Of a stretch of 34,223 nucleotides of DNA, positions 1 through 9,974 are shown piece by piece. The notes under the pieces are model-generated. The model was not told the origin of the DNA. It made no database searches and saw nothing but the letters and a program-made list of their open reading frames with translations. The position numbers were made by a program, and so were the translations under genes. Numbering within the stretch: position 1 is the stretch's first letter; each line of letters opens with the position of its first letter. The DNA is from Acidobacteriaceae bacterium (lineage in GTDB: Bacteria; Acidobacteriota; Terriglobia; Terriglobales; Acidobacteriaceae), in NCBI GenBank assembly GCA_030838305.1, contig JAUTWY010000475.1:1-34223 (forward strand), in the 5' to 3' direction.

Positions 1-123
1 TCGAGTGTTCGCGAAGGAACGCTAGGAGAACGGATAGGATCTTCTGGAAATGCAGCGAAGGCAGAAGCTACCGTGACAGGGCGACCAGAATTGGAGAGGA
101 GCGTTCTAGTGTCAAACACTTAG
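1..123 (+). CDS. possible C-terminal fragment of an upstream CDS, frame 1 (…SSVREGTLGERIGSSGNAAKAEATVTGRPELERSVLVSNT*)
   Basis: Frame 1 is open from the window edge to TAG at 121-123; no recognisable domain. Confidence 0.2.
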   Translation, partial: SSVREGTLGERIGSSGNAAKAEATVTGRPELERSVLVSNT

Positions 124-278
124 GAGCGTAACAGATTTCTGCGAGCGACTATTCGAGTGCCAGCCTTCGGAACACAGTGAATCGGCGCTCGGAAACACCC
201 CGTTGTGTATGGCAACACGCGATTACTTGCCAGAGACTTTAGCGTAAAATCTGGTTTACTTTCTTTGGGGAGGTTTTC

Positions 279-836
279 CTGGCTAGTACTCGCACGATCT
301 CGCCCGCACTCAAGAAGCGTGCAGCGCAAATCAAGCTGCTCCTGATGGACGTAGACGGCACGATGACGGACGGTAGCGTTACTCTGCTATCGCAAACCGA
401 CGGCAGCGCTCTGGAGATCAAGACTTTTGACGCGCATGACGGCCAGGGCCTGACCCTGGCGCATACCGCCGGCCTACGCACCGGCTGCATTACCGGCCGC
501 GAAAGTGCTGCACTCCTGCGCCGCGCCCACGAAATGGAGATGGAATTTATCTACATGAAACGCGCGGTGAAAATGCCGGCCTATGAAGAAATTCTTCAAA
601 AAGCGGGTCTCCCCGATTCTGCGGTAGCCTTTATCGGTGACGACCTTCCTGACATTCCCCTATTGCGGCGCGTGGGCCTCGCCGTAGCCGTGGGCGATGC
701 CGTTCCGGAGGTAAAGAATTTGGCGCACTACACCACGAAGGCTGTCGCCGGCCACGGCGCAATCCGGGAAACCGTTGAGCTTATTCTCAAGTGCAAAGGC
801 ATCTGGAAAGAAATGATCGATAAAGCGCGTGCATAA
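279..836 (+). CDS. kdsC: 3-deoxy-D-manno-octulosonate 8-phosphate phosphatase (KdsC-like HAD phosphatase)
   Basis: HAD motif I DVDGTMTDG, TGRES, and motif GDDLPDIPLL typical of KdsC. The track start (ATG 345) cuts the first beta strand (IKLLLMDVDG); the frame is open back to TAG 240-242, and CTG at 279 has GGGGAGG upstream (267-273). Confidence 0.85.
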   Translation: MASTRTISPALKKRAAQIKLLLMDVDGTMTDGSVTLLSQTDGSALEIKTFDAHDGQGLTLAHTAGLRTGCITGRESAALLRRAHEMEMEFIYMKRAVKMPAYEEILQKAGLPDSAVAFIGDDLPDIPLLRRVGLAVAVGDAVPEVKNLAHYTTKAVAGHGAIRETVELILKCKGIWKEMIDKARA

Positions 837-922
837 CACGCGCTTCCCGAGTGGTTTTGGGGCGGAGCGTTCAAGGAATAGATGCGATCTTTACGATGGA
901 TTGTCTGCGGGGCAGAGAGCCG

Positions 923-1444
923 TTAGATGAACATCTCGTCTTGCGGCACAGGCCGTCGCGGGTCACGGCTCCGCCCGTTCTTGCGTCCGCGTCGTGCTAC
1001 GAAGAATTCGATCCCAGCCGTGAGGCCCTGAATCAGGCCAGAGAATTGCCGAACCGGCGAAACCACGGTCTTGTGAACGATCTCGGACGTTTCTTCCACG
1101 CGGTCGAGCGTGCGGCTAAGCAAATCGTCGGCGCGAATGACTTGCAGACGCGCACGATCCACTGCATCGTTGACAGTGGCGTCCACGCGCTGCACCTGTT
1201 CGCGCACCGTGGAAGTCGTTGCCGCAAGATTGTCGGCGATTACCAGCAGCTTGGGGCGGATATCGGCCAGAAGGGCTTGGGCAGAATCGATTGTGGGCAG
1301 CGCCTTAGTCTTGACCTCTTCGGCCAGGGATTCAAGCCGAGTGCTGGTTTTCCGCATGGCCAAATACATCCCAAGGAGCAGGCCCGCTTGCAGAATCACC
1401 GCTGCTGCGGTCACGGCAATGAATATTGGGGTTAGGTTGTCCAT
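923..1444 (-). CDS. membrane-anchored coiled-coil protein (DUF948-like), hypothetical
   Basis: N-terminal hydrophobic segment FIAVTAAAVILQAGLLLGMYLA followed by a long helical/coiled-coil region; no plausible coding in the antisense ORF. Confidence 0.65.
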   Translation of the reverse strand: MDNLTPIFIAVTAAAVILQAGLLLGMYLAMRKTSTRLESLAEEVKTKALPTIDSAQALLADIRPKLLVIADNLAATTSTVREQVQRVDATVNDAVDRARLQVIRADDLLSRTLDRVEETSEIVHKTVVSPVRQFSGLIQGLTAGIEFFVARRGRKNGRSRDPRRPVPQDEMFI

Positions 1445-1515
1445 AAGCTTTCCTGCAACCCAGAGCCATCCTGCGGCGTGCCGCAGTAAGCTGCGAACGC
1501 CGCCGAACAGGATGT

Positions 1516-1830
1516 TTACAGGTTCTTCGGAGCTCCGGCAGTGGTCTCGGTCGTTGCTTCCTGATACGCCTGTCGTCCAGCTTCATAGGCTGCGCGGAGC
1601 TGATCTTTCTGCTGATTCACGACGTCCCGGCCCTTATCGACCCACTCAGAAGCTTGGCTGCGGGCGTCGCGCGCGCGGGTCTTCATATAATCGCGTCCTT
1701 CTTCGGCTCGAGCGCGAAGCACTTCACGCGTCTCGCTGCCCGACTGGGGAGCATATAGAATGCCCACTGCTGCGCCTACTCCCAACCCCGCCAGAAACCA
1801 CACAAAACTGTTGCCATCTCGATCCGACAT
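1516..1830 (-). CDS. YtxH domain-containing protein
   Basis: MSDRDGNSFVWFLAGLGVGAAVGILYAPQSGSETRE is the classic YtxH N-terminus (Gly-rich TM + LYAPxSGxETR). Start placed at ATG 1830 rather than the longer track ORF. Confidence 0.8.
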   Translation of the reverse strand: MSDRDGNSFVWFLAGLGVGAAVGILYAPQSGSETREVLRARAEEGRDYMKTRARDARSQASEWVDKGRDVVNQQKDQLRAAYEAGRQAYQEATTETTAGAPKNL

Positions 1831-2023
1831 TGTGAATACCTCCCGGCCATCAGTGCCGATATTTGGATGGTAGCACCCACATGGGGCAAATACAATTACA
1901 GCAAAACCCGCAACCTGCGCAGTGGAAAACTGCACGGATCGAGCTTGCAGGCGAACAGCGTTGGAAGCGAGATACCAGAACAAAGCCTCCCGGGCAGGGA
2001 AGATTCAGGTCTCAGAATTCAAA

Positions 2024-2356
2024 TTACTTCTTTACCGGAGGATTTGCTGGAGCCGGCGCGGGTGCTGCCGGTTGCGTTTTGGCAGGCGCCGATTTCACTC
2101 CCTGCAACACGGAACCGGGCCCTCCGTGCTTGATGGCGTAGATCGAAAGCGTAATCGAAGTCAGCATGAAGAGCACGGCAGAGAGCGTGGTCGCTTTGGA
2201 GAGCGCAGTCGCTGCTCCGCGTGGGCCGAATGCCGCCTGACTACCCTGGCCGCCGAAAGCTGCGGAAATGTCTCCCGCCTTACCGCTCTGGAGCAGAACG
2301 ACAATAATCAGGAACAGACAAACGATTACGTGAATGATTGTGACAAGGATGATCAT
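2024..2356 (-). CDS. secG: preprotein translocase subunit SecG
   Basis: Two TM segments with LLQSGKAGDISAAFGGQGSQAAFGPRGAATALSKAT, the SecG signature; start at MIILVTIIHV (ATG 2356). Confidence 0.92.
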   Translation of the reverse strand: MIILVTIIHVIVCLFLIIVVLLQSGKAGDISAAFGGQGSQAAFGPRGAATALSKATTLSAVLFMLTSITLSIYAIKHGGPGSVLQGVKSAPAKTQPAAPAPAPANPPVKK

Positions 2357-2541
2357 CGAGTCAGGAAATCCTAAATTGTTCAGAATGAATGAGACGCCGC
2401 AGGGGTAAGAAACGCCCTTGGGAGATAACGAACCGTTCTCTTTTCCCACCAACAGTTTGACATCCTGCCCTACCATCGGTCAAGACGAAGGTCTGCCTCG
2501 TCTGCCTCGTGGTAAGCCACGGCCGTGCAAATCGCAGTGTT

Positions 2542-3528
2542 CTACTCTGTGGCGGTGACTTCAAGGCACAGCGCGGCGCCTCCAGCGATACCCGCGTCGG
2601 CACCATAGTGGGCCGCCAGCAGTGGAATGTCCTGACATCGCGAATTCACGCACCACCGGGGCAACAGATCACGTATCTCTTCAAAAAATGGTTGCAGCAG
2701 GGAAGCGGCGCCACCGCCAAGAATCATCACGTCGGGCTCAAGCAAATCCACGATGTTGCCCAGCCACACCGTGAGATACATCGCAGTCTCTTGCAAGACT
2801 TCTTTTGCCAGCGGATCGCCTGCGCGATAAGCTTGCCCCACGATCTCACTTGAAATGCCATCGACTTGACCTCCGGCGTGCTGCAGAATGCTGGACGGTC
2901 GGCCCGCAGCGATTTGTTCGGAGGCTCGACGTGCGATTGCGGGCCCTGACGCTAGTGCTTCAATGCAGCCTAGCTTGCCGCATCCGCAGCGCGGGCCGCG
3001 GTAGTCGATGCTCATGTGGCCTCCTTCCGCGGCGGCCCCAGTGCGGCCGTGATAGATGCGGCCATCGAAAATAATTCCGGACCCGATTCCGGTGCCAATC
3101 GTCGCGTAGAAGACACTCCGGTAGCCACGGCCAGCGCCCCATAAAGCTTCTGCCAGGGCCGCGGCGTTGCCGTCATTGTCCACTCGAACCGGGAGGCGAT
3201 AGACTTTCGCTATTTCCGCGGCCAACGGAAAATTGCGCCAGCACGGAAGATTGGGAGGATTAATTACGACACCCGTTTGCGGATTGAGCGGGCCAGGCGC
3301 GCAGACTCCAATGCCGGAGATTGAGCTTTTCAACTGGGGGCTAAGATCGGCGGCAGAGTAAACTGCTTCGATTGCCGAAGTTACGGCAGCCAAACCGGCA
3401 ACTGCATCCGTGGCCACCATTGGCGTTCGAGTCTGCCGCGTGATCCTTCCCCCGGAATCTACCAATCCGGCAGCTACTTTTGTGCCGCCGACATCTACGC
3501 CGACGAAATGTGTTTCGGAGAATTGCAT
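2542..3528 (-). CDS. ROK family protein / glucokinase
   Basis: VGVDVGGTKVAAGLVD phosphate-binding motif; ROK zinc motif EGGHMSIDYRGPRCGCGKLGCIEALASG. Confidence 0.9.
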   Translation of the reverse strand: MQFSETHFVGVDVGGTKVAAGLVDSGGRITRQTRTPMVATDAVAGLAAVTSAIEAVYSAADLSPQLKSSISGIGVCAPGPLNPQTGVVINPPNLPCWRNFPLAAEIAKVYRLPVRVDNDGNAAALAEALWGAGRGYRSVFYATIGTGIGSGIIFDGRIYHGRTGAAAEGGHMSIDYRGPRCGCGKLGCIEALASGPAIARRASEQIAAGRPSSILQHAGGQVDGISSEIVGQAYRAGDPLAKEVLQETAMYLTVWLGNIVDLLEPDVMILGGGAASLLQPFFEEIRDLLPRWCVNSRCQDIPLLAAHYGADAGIAGGAALCLEVTATE

Positions 3529-3731
3529 AACGCTGGCGCCGGCTGCGTGGCTAGGTCTTCTCCAGCAGCCCGGTCCAATATACGGGGAGAATGCGAGATT
3601 TGAACATACGGGAGGTATTTCGACAGATCAGGTCCTCCATCGCGGCTCCCAAACTGCGCAATTTCCTCACTGGTTCGCGATCGGGACGACTGACAGGGTC
3701 AGAGCATAAATGTATGATTTAGGGCATCGCT

Positions 3732-4343
3732 ATGCCCGGTTGCTTATCGCCTGCAAGAGATCTGGTGCTGTTACAGATTGTGGATTCCGCATTGGCTGAC
3801 GCCACGCGTCGCAGCGGCGAGTGGCTGGTCTGTCGGCCAGGCTGTACGCAATGCTGCATCGGTGTGTTTCCCATCAATCAGCTTGACGCGCACCGCTTGC
3901 GGCGAGGACTTGCAGATCTTGAGCGGCGTGCGCCACAACCGGCCTCTCGCGTGCGCGAACGTGCCCGAGCTGCAGTCGCTCGCCTATCCCCTGATTTTCC
4001 CGGCAACCCCATCACCGGGATTTTGGACGAAAGTGAAGATGCGGCCGAGCGTTTTTCTACCTTCGGCAATGATGAACCATGCCCTGCGCTCGATCCTGAA
4101 ACCGGGAACTGTGAACTCTACGAATCACGTCCCATGACCTGCCGCGTGTTTGGACCTCCGGTCCGCAACGAAGAGGGATTGGGCGTTTGCGAACTCTGCT
4201 ACCAAGGTGCTTCGGACGAGGAGATTGCAGCTTGCGAGATGGAGCCTGATCCTGACGACCTCGAATCGGCATTGCTAAAGAAGCTTGAAGGCAGCACAGG
4301 AACTCGCGGAAATACGATCGTCGCTTTCTGTCTTGCAACATAA
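3732..4343 (+). CDS. YkgJ family cysteine-cluster (Zn/Fe-chelating) protein
   Basis: Cys clusters CRPGCTQCCIGVFPI … PCPALDPETGNCELYESRPMTCRVFG … CELCY. Confidence 0.8.
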   Translation: MPGCLSPARDLVLLQIVDSALADATRRSGEWLVCRPGCTQCCIGVFPINQLDAHRLRRGLADLERRAPQPASRVRERARAAVARLSPDFPGNPITGILDESEDAAERFSTFGNDEPCPALDPETGNCELYESRPMTCRVFGPPVRNEEGLGVCELCYQGASDEEIAACEMEPDPDDLESALLKKLEGSTGTRGNTIVAFCLAT

Positions 4344-4363
4344 AGAGAGCGATAAATGGCTGT

Positions 4364-6178
4364 TCAGTTTTTCTTCTTTTCCAACTCAGCCCAGCGCGCA
4401 TATAGCGTATCCACTTTATCCTGTGCTTCTTCCATCTCGGAATGAGCAGTTACCAGGCGCGGACCGTCGCTGGCGATCTCCGGATCTGCAAGCTGTTCCC
4501 GTTTGGCCTGTAAGACATGCTCTGCCTCCGCGACGCGCTGTTCAATGGCTTCATATTCGCGCGCTTCCAGGTACGACAGCTTTTTCTTGCCCGCAGATGG
4601 TCGAACGGTCTCTAGCGCAACTGCACCTCGCTCCGCGGAACGCGCATCGTTCCGCGCCGTCGCCGCCCGTTCTTCCAACCATGTTTCCCATTGCGAATAA
4701 TCCGCGAAGAGTCCCGCATTGCCCTGTCCATCAAGCCCAAGCACTACGGTCGAGACGCGATCCAGCATGTAGCGATCGTGCGTGACCAGGACGAGTGAAC
4801 CGCGAAACTCCAGTAGGCTTTCCTCCAGAATATCCAGCGTCGGAATGTCGAGATCGTTCGTAGGTTCGTCGAGCAGCAAAACGTCGGCGGGTTGTAGCAT
4901 GAGCTGTGCGATCAAGACTCGCGCCCGCTCGCCGCCAGAAAGTTTTCCTACCGGCTGGTTGAGCTGCTCACCCGCAAACAAGAACTTTGCCGCCCACGCG
5001 GCCACGTGGATCATGCGGTCCTGATACACCACGGAGTCGCCTTCGGGAGCCAGCGCACGCCGCAGAGTCACGTCGGGATCGAGTTCGCGGGTCTGGTCAA
5101 AATAAACAATGCGCAACCAGTCAGCGCGGTGAATCTCTCCGCTGCTTGGCGAGGATTCTCCGCGCAGCAGTCGCAGCAGGCTGGTCTTTCCGCTGCCGTT
5201 CGGCCCCACCAGCCCCACTCTCACTCCGGCGGTGATCACGAAATTTAAGTCCTCAAAGAGCGTACGATCTCCCATCTTGCAAGAGACCTGTTCCAGTTCG
5301 ATCAGCCGCTTGGTCTTTCGACCGGTGGCGGAGAAATCGATTTGCGCAGAAGTAGTCCGGCGTCTGGCATTGAGGTCCGCGAGTTCGCCCATCAACTCGC
5401 CTGCCTTGTCGATACGCGCCTTCGACTTTCTGGTGCGAGCTTTGGCTCCGCGCCGCAGCCACTCGATCTCGCGATGGACTAGATTTTCGAGCGCCTCCTG
5501 CCGCTTGCCCTGCGCGTGCAGGAACTCTTCCTTCTTTTCGAGAAATCGGCTGTAGCTGCCGGAGACGCGCAGCATTCCGTCCGGGTACGTCCGGTTCAGT
5601 TCGGCCATTTCGGTTGCGACGTTCTCCAGAAAATAACGATCGTGGCTCACTACCACGCAGGCGAATGGTGCCGCAGCCAGCAGATCCTCCAGCCACTCGA
5701 TTCCCGCCAGATCGAGATGATTCGTAGGTTCGTCCAGCAATAGAATGTCGGGACCCTGGACCAGAGCCTCCACAATCGCAAGCCGCTTTTGCCAGCCGCC
5801 GGACAACGCGGTCGCTTCTGCCTCAAGGTTTTCGAAGCCTGCCCGGCCCAGCGTTTCCGCAAAGCGCGTGCCGCGCTCCGACTCCGGCACTGCCGCGCGT
5901 TCGATCGCGCCCTGAGCAATGGATCGGACTGTTGCTCCCGCTTTGAACGTGGAGTCTTGCTCCACATAGCTCAGCCGAATTCGTTTGCGGACGGCGATTT
6001 CCCCACTATCGGGATTTTCATCACCTGCCAGAATGCGCAGCAGTGTGGACTTTCCCGATCCATTCGGACCAATCAGCCCGATGCGATTTCCCTCTGAAAC
6101 CGTGAAGGAAACGTTCTGAAAGAGCGGATTCGCTCCAAAGGCCTTCGAAATTCCCTGGGCATTGATGATCGGCGGCAA
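4364..6178 (-). CDS. ABC-F family ATP-binding protein (Uup-like)
   Basis: Two nucleotide-binding domains (GPNGSGKST / GPNGSGKTS; LSGGWQKR / LSGGERAR; LLLDEPTNHLD / LLLDEPTNDLD), no TM segments, C-terminal coiled coil. Probable TTG start at 6178; the track ORF extends to 6256. Confidence 0.9.
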   Translation of the reverse strand: MPPIINAQGISKAFGANPLFQNVSFTVSEGNRIGLIGPNGSGKSTLLRILAGDENPDSGEIAVRKRIRLSYVEQDSTFKAGATVRSIAQGAIERAAVPESERGTRFAETLGRAGFENLEAEATALSGGWQKRLAIVEALVQGPDILLLDEPTNHLDLAGIEWLEDLLAAAPFACVVVSHDRYFLENVATEMAELNRTYPDGMLRVSGSYSRFLEKKEEFLHAQGKRQEALENLVHREIEWLRRGAKARTRKSKARIDKAGELMGELADLNARRRTTSAQIDFSATGRKTKRLIELEQVSCKMGDRTLFEDLNFVITAGVRVGLVGPNGSGKTSLLRLLRGESSPSSGEIHRADWLRIVYFDQTRELDPDVTLRRALAPEGDSVVYQDRMIHVAAWAAKFLFAGEQLNQPVGKLSGGERARVLIAQLMLQPADVLLLDEPTNDLDIPTLDILEESLLEFRGSLVLVTHDRYMLDRVSTVVLGLDGQGNAGLFADYSQWETWLEERAATARNDARSAERGAVALETVRPSAGKKKLSYLEAREYEAIEQRVAEAEHVLQAKREQLADPEIASDGPRLVTAHSEMEEAQDKVDTLYARWAELEKKKN

Positions 6179-6311
6179 CGACTTGGCTTCTCCTAGTACC
6201 TCACTTGAGGTTATCAGGAAACGAACATTGCGGATCGACGGCGGACTGTCGCACAATACCCGATACCGCGAAAGCGGACGTCGCTTCTAACGTAGTTCTC
6301 GGAGAGTTACG

Positions 6312-9300
6312 ATGGGAAGATTCTGCACGGCGGTGTTCGCAATTCTAACCACCTTTGTATTGCCGGTCGCGGCGCGAGCGCAAACCCAAGCACAAACCAC
6401 TGACAATCCCGACTTGAGCAAGCAACCAACTCTCTACGTAGTCGGTTATGCCCACCTCGATACGGAGTGGCGATGGGAGTATCCCCAGGTCATCGACGAA
6501 TATCTTCGCAAGACGATGGAGGATAATTTCAGGCTTCTCGAAAAGTATCCTCATTACATTTTCAATTTCAGCGGGGCCAATCGCTACCGCCTCATGAAGG
6601 AATATTTTCCTGCCGACTTTGCTAGGGTGAAGAAATTTGTGGATGAAGGACGATGGTTCCCTGCGGGATCGTCCATGGAAGAAGGCGACGTCAATGCCCC
6701 CAGCGCCGAAACCATCATTCGACAAATTCTGTACGGGAATAACTGGTTCCGCAAAGAACTCGGCAAAGCCAGCGCGGAATACATGCTGCCGGATTGCTTC
6801 GGATTTCCATCTTCGCTGCCGACGATTCTTGCCCATTCCGGCGTGAGAGGATTTTCCACGCAGAAGTTGGTTTGGGGATCTTCAGCCAACGCTGGCGGGA
6901 CGGATTCACCAGAGAAAACGCCGGAAGGCACGCCCTTCAACGTTGGTGTGTGGGTGGGGCCAGATGGCGAGAGCGTGCTGGCGGGTCTAAATCCGGGCTC
7001 CTACGATGGTGGCGTCGACACCGATCTCAGCAAGCCGCTGACGCCAGCACCCCCTAACGGCACTCTCGAAGAGCTTCAGAAAAAACTCCAGCCACTGCAG
7101 CAAAAACTGGAGCAAGCTGACAAAAACGGACAAACGCTGGATGCACAACAAATTCAGGAATTCGCCGACCTGCGGAGCCAACACAAAGCGTTTTCGACCC
7201 TCGAAAAGGAGCGGGCGCACAGCCGATATCAAGGTGACTGGGCCGCGCGGGTTGAACGAAACGGACAAGTCAGCGGCGTATTCACTGATTATCACTATTA
7301 CGGAACTGGCGACATCGGTGGCGCTCCGAACGAGGATTACGTGCGGCGCCTGGAAGCCATCGTCACAAAATCATCGACCAGTCTGCCGCAGGAGCTTCCA
7401 CGCCTTTTTGAGCATCAGGCGAATCCCGAGGGACCGTCGGTAAAAGTTGGTGATGGTCCGGTGCATGTAGTGTCGGCAAATGCCGAGCAGATGTTTCTCG
7501 ATATCACGCCCGCCCAGGCCGCTGGACTTCCACACTACACCGGTGAAATGGAGTTGACTAACCACTCCGCCGGTTCGCTCACATCGCAGGCCTACCAGAA
7601 ACGCTGGCTGCGGAAAGAAGAATTGCTGGCGGACGCGGCGGAGAAGGCTTCCGTCGCCGCCGAATGGTTGGGCGCACGTCCCTATCCGCTGCAACGCCTG
7701 AACGACGCATGGACCCTGGCGATGGGCGGCCATTTCCACGACATCGCCGCCGGTACAGCCACGCCCAAGTCCTACGAGTTCGCCTGGAATGATGACGTGA
7801 TTGCGATGAACCAGTTCGCGGGCGTGCTCACCAGCGCTACTGCTGGCGTAACCGCGGCGCTGGACACACAAACCAACGGCACTCCGATCGTTGTCTTTAA
7901 TCCGCTCAATGTCGCGCGCGAGGATGTCGTCGAAGCCAGCGTCGCTTTCCCCAACGGCACGCATAGCGCATTGCACGTGACCGGTCCGGACGGAAAGGAA
8001 GTGCCGTCACAGATTTCGAATGGCAAGGTAATATTCGTCGCGAAGGCTCCCTCTGTCGGTTACGCGGTTTACGACATTCAAGCTGGTGCTGGGGCAGCCT
8101 CCGCACCAACGCTGCACGCATCCGAGAACTCCCTCGAGAATGAGTACTATCGGGTGAAACTAAACACCGATGGCGATGTCGCCAGCATTTTCGATAAATC
8201 GCTTGGAAGGGAACTGCTGGCCGCTCCCGCGCGCCTTGCAATCTCGTATGACAATCCGGAGCATTGGCCAGCATGGAATATGGATTGGGATCAGGAGCAG
8301 GCTGCGCCGAAAGCCTACGTCGGCGGTCCGGGAAAGATTCGCGTTGTAGAAAAAGGTCCCGCACGAGTGGCCGTTGAAGTTGCGCGGGAAACCGCCGGCT
8401 CGAGATTTGTGCAGACCATCACCCTATCGGCCGGCGATGCGGGGAGGCGCGTGGAATTCGCGAACGCCATCGATTGGAATACAAAAGAGTCAAATCTGAA
8501 AGCGACTTTTCCTCTGACCGCTGCCAATGAAATAGCCACCTATAACTGGGATATAGGTACGATCGAGCGGCCCAGTGCCCAGCCCAAGAAGTTCGAGGTC
8601 CCCTCTCACCAATGGATCGACCTTACCGACTTAAGTGGCGAGTTCGGCGCAACTATCCTGACCGACTGCAAGAACGGATCGGACAAGCCAAACGACCACA
8701 CCGTCCGCCTTACTCTGATACGGACTCCAGGCACGCGCGGCGGTTATGCCGACCAGGGCACCCAGGACCTTGGACACCACGAATTCGTTTACGGAATCGC
8801 CGGTCACGCCGGCGACTGGCGCCAAGCGCAGACCGACTGGCAAGCGCAGCGCCTCAGCGATCCGCTTATCGCTTTTGAAACATCGAAGCATGCTGGCGCG
8901 CTTGGCCGAAAGTTTTCTGTCTTAAAGGTCAGCAACCCGCGGATTCGAGTCCTCGCGCTAAAGAAAGCAGAACTGACGGACGAGATCATCGTCCGCTTGG
9001 TGGAACTCAACGGCAAGCCGCAACCAGACGTCCGAGTGTCGTTCCATACGCCAATCACCGCAGCGCGCGAAGTCAACGGTCAGGAGCAACCAGTCGGCAA
9101 AGCGATTCTGAATGACGGCGCTCTGGTTACTTCGTTCTCCGCGTATCAGCCGCGCACGTTCGCTATTCGGCTGGCTTCGCCTCAGGCCAAGGTCGCGGCA
9201 GTGCAGTCCATTCCGCTCGCTCTGCGGTACAACCTTGCGACCGCGAGCAACGAAGGGAGCAAGGCGCAGGATGGATTTGACGGACAAGGCAATTCGCTTC

Positions 9301-9872
9301 CGGCAGAAATGCTACCCGCTCAAATCACCTTCAATGATGTGCGCTTCCGACTCGGCCCCGCGAAGACGGGCGCACCCAACGCGCTCGTCCCAAAAGGGCA
9401 GACCATCAATCTGCCCGCGGGCCCTCATAACCGCGTCTACGTACTTGCAGACTCCACGGATGGCGATCAGAAAGCAGCCTTCAAACTCGGCGACACTCGC
9501 GTCGACCTCAATATTCAAAACTGGGGCGGCTTCATTGGACAATGGGACGATCGAACCTGGAGTTCAAACGACACTTCGCACGACGATTACGGCGAGATGA
9601 CCGGAGTCAGGCCGGGCTACATCAAGCGCGCGGATCTTGCATGGTATTGCTCGCATCATCACAACGCTGCGGGTGAGAATGTGCCATACCGCTATTCTTA
9701 CTTGTTCGTGTACCCCGTTGATATTCCTCCCGGCGCGAAGACGATCACCTTGCCGGAGAATGACAAGATCCGCATTCTCGCCATCTCAGTAGCCGAGGAA
9801 AACCCGCTGGTGAAGCCAGCGGCGCCGCTTTATGATGTGCTTCCTATTTCAACGACACCTCTTTCGGATTGA
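6312..9872 (+). CDS. secreted glycoside hydrolase family 38 alpha-mannosidase-like protein
   Basis: Signal peptide (FCTAVFAILTTFVLPVAARAQ); GH38 motifs YAHLDTEWRWEY, LPDCFGFPSSLPTILAHSG, AMGGHFHDIAAGTA. Confidence 0.85.
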   Translation: MGRFCTAVFAILTTFVLPVAARAQTQAQTTDNPDLSKQPTLYVVGYAHLDTEWRWEYPQVIDEYLRKTMEDNFRLLEKYPHYIFNFSGANRYRLMKEYFPADFARVKKFVDEGRWFPAGSSMEEGDVNAPSAETIIRQILYGNNWFRKELGKASAEYMLPDCFGFPSSLPTILAHSGVRGFSTQKLVWGSSANAGGTDSPEKTPEGTPFNVGVWVGPDGESVLAGLNPGSYDGGVDTDLSKPLTPAPPNGTLEELQKKLQPLQQKLEQADKNGQTLDAQQIQEFADLRSQHKAFSTLEKERAHSRYQGDWAARVERNGQVSGVFTDYHYYGTGDIGGAPNEDYVRRLEAIVTKSSTSLPQELPRLFEHQANPEGPSVKVGDGPVHVVSANAEQMFLDITPAQAAGLPHYTGEMELTNHSAGSLTSQAYQKRWLRKEELLADAAEKASVAAEWLGARPYPLQRLNDAWTLAMGGHFHDIAAGTATPKSYEFAWNDDVIAMNQFAGVLTSATAGVTAALDTQTNGTPIVVFNPLNVAREDVVEASVAFPNGTHSALHVTGPDGKEVPSQISNGKVIFVAKAPSVGYAVYDIQAGAGAASAPTLHASENSLENEYYRVKLNTDGDVASIFDKSLGRELLAAPARLAISYDNPEHWPAWNMDWDQEQAAPKAYVGGPGKIRVVEKGPARVAVEVARETAGSRFVQTITLSAGDAGRRVEFANAIDWNTKESNLKATFPLTAANEIATYNWDIGTIERPSAQPKKFEVPSHQWIDLTDLSGEFGATILTDCKNGSDKPNDHTVRLTLIRTPGTRGGYADQGTQDLGHHEFVYGIAGHAGDWRQAQTDWQAQRLSDPLIAFETSKHAGALGRKFSVLKVSNPRIRVLALKKAELTDEIIVRLVELNGKPQPDVRVSFHTPITAAREVNGQEQPVGKAILNDGALVTSFSAYQPRTFAIRLASPQAKVAAVQSIPLALRYNLATASNEGSKAQDGFDGQGNSLPAEMLPAQITFNDVRFRLGPAKTGAPNALVPKGQTINLPAGPHNRVYVLADSTDGDQKAAFKLGDTRVDLNIQNWGGFIGQWDDRTWSSNDTSHDDYGEMTGVRPGYIKRADLAWYCSHHHNAAGENVPYRYSYLFVYPVDIPPGAKTITLPENDKIRILAISVAEENPLVKPAAPLYDVLPISTTPLSD

Positions 9873-9974
9873 CTTACAATCTGCTTCGATGGATAATTTG
9901 TCGCACTTAGCGGGATGCCTCTCACAACTCCCGTTCCACCATAACGTTCCTGTACCCCCCAAAGGAGGGTAATC

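Noticed and set aside
851-1435. 194-aa plus-strand ORF
   Set aside because: Antisense to 923-1444 (-), which has a clear TM plus coiled coil; the plus translation has no recognisable motif and is Arg/Cys/His-rich, as expected for an antisense frame.
2489-2512. TCTGCCTCG tandem pair (GTCTGCCTCGTCTGCCTCGTGG)
   Set aside because: Two short copies only; consistent with chance or minor slippage.
3580-3640. T-loop-like GTTCAAATC on the minus strand, possible tRNA
   Set aside because: The flanking bases do not form a T stem and no cloverleaf can be built.
7371-7976. 201-aa minus-strand ORF
   Set aside because: Antisense shadow of the GH38 gene.
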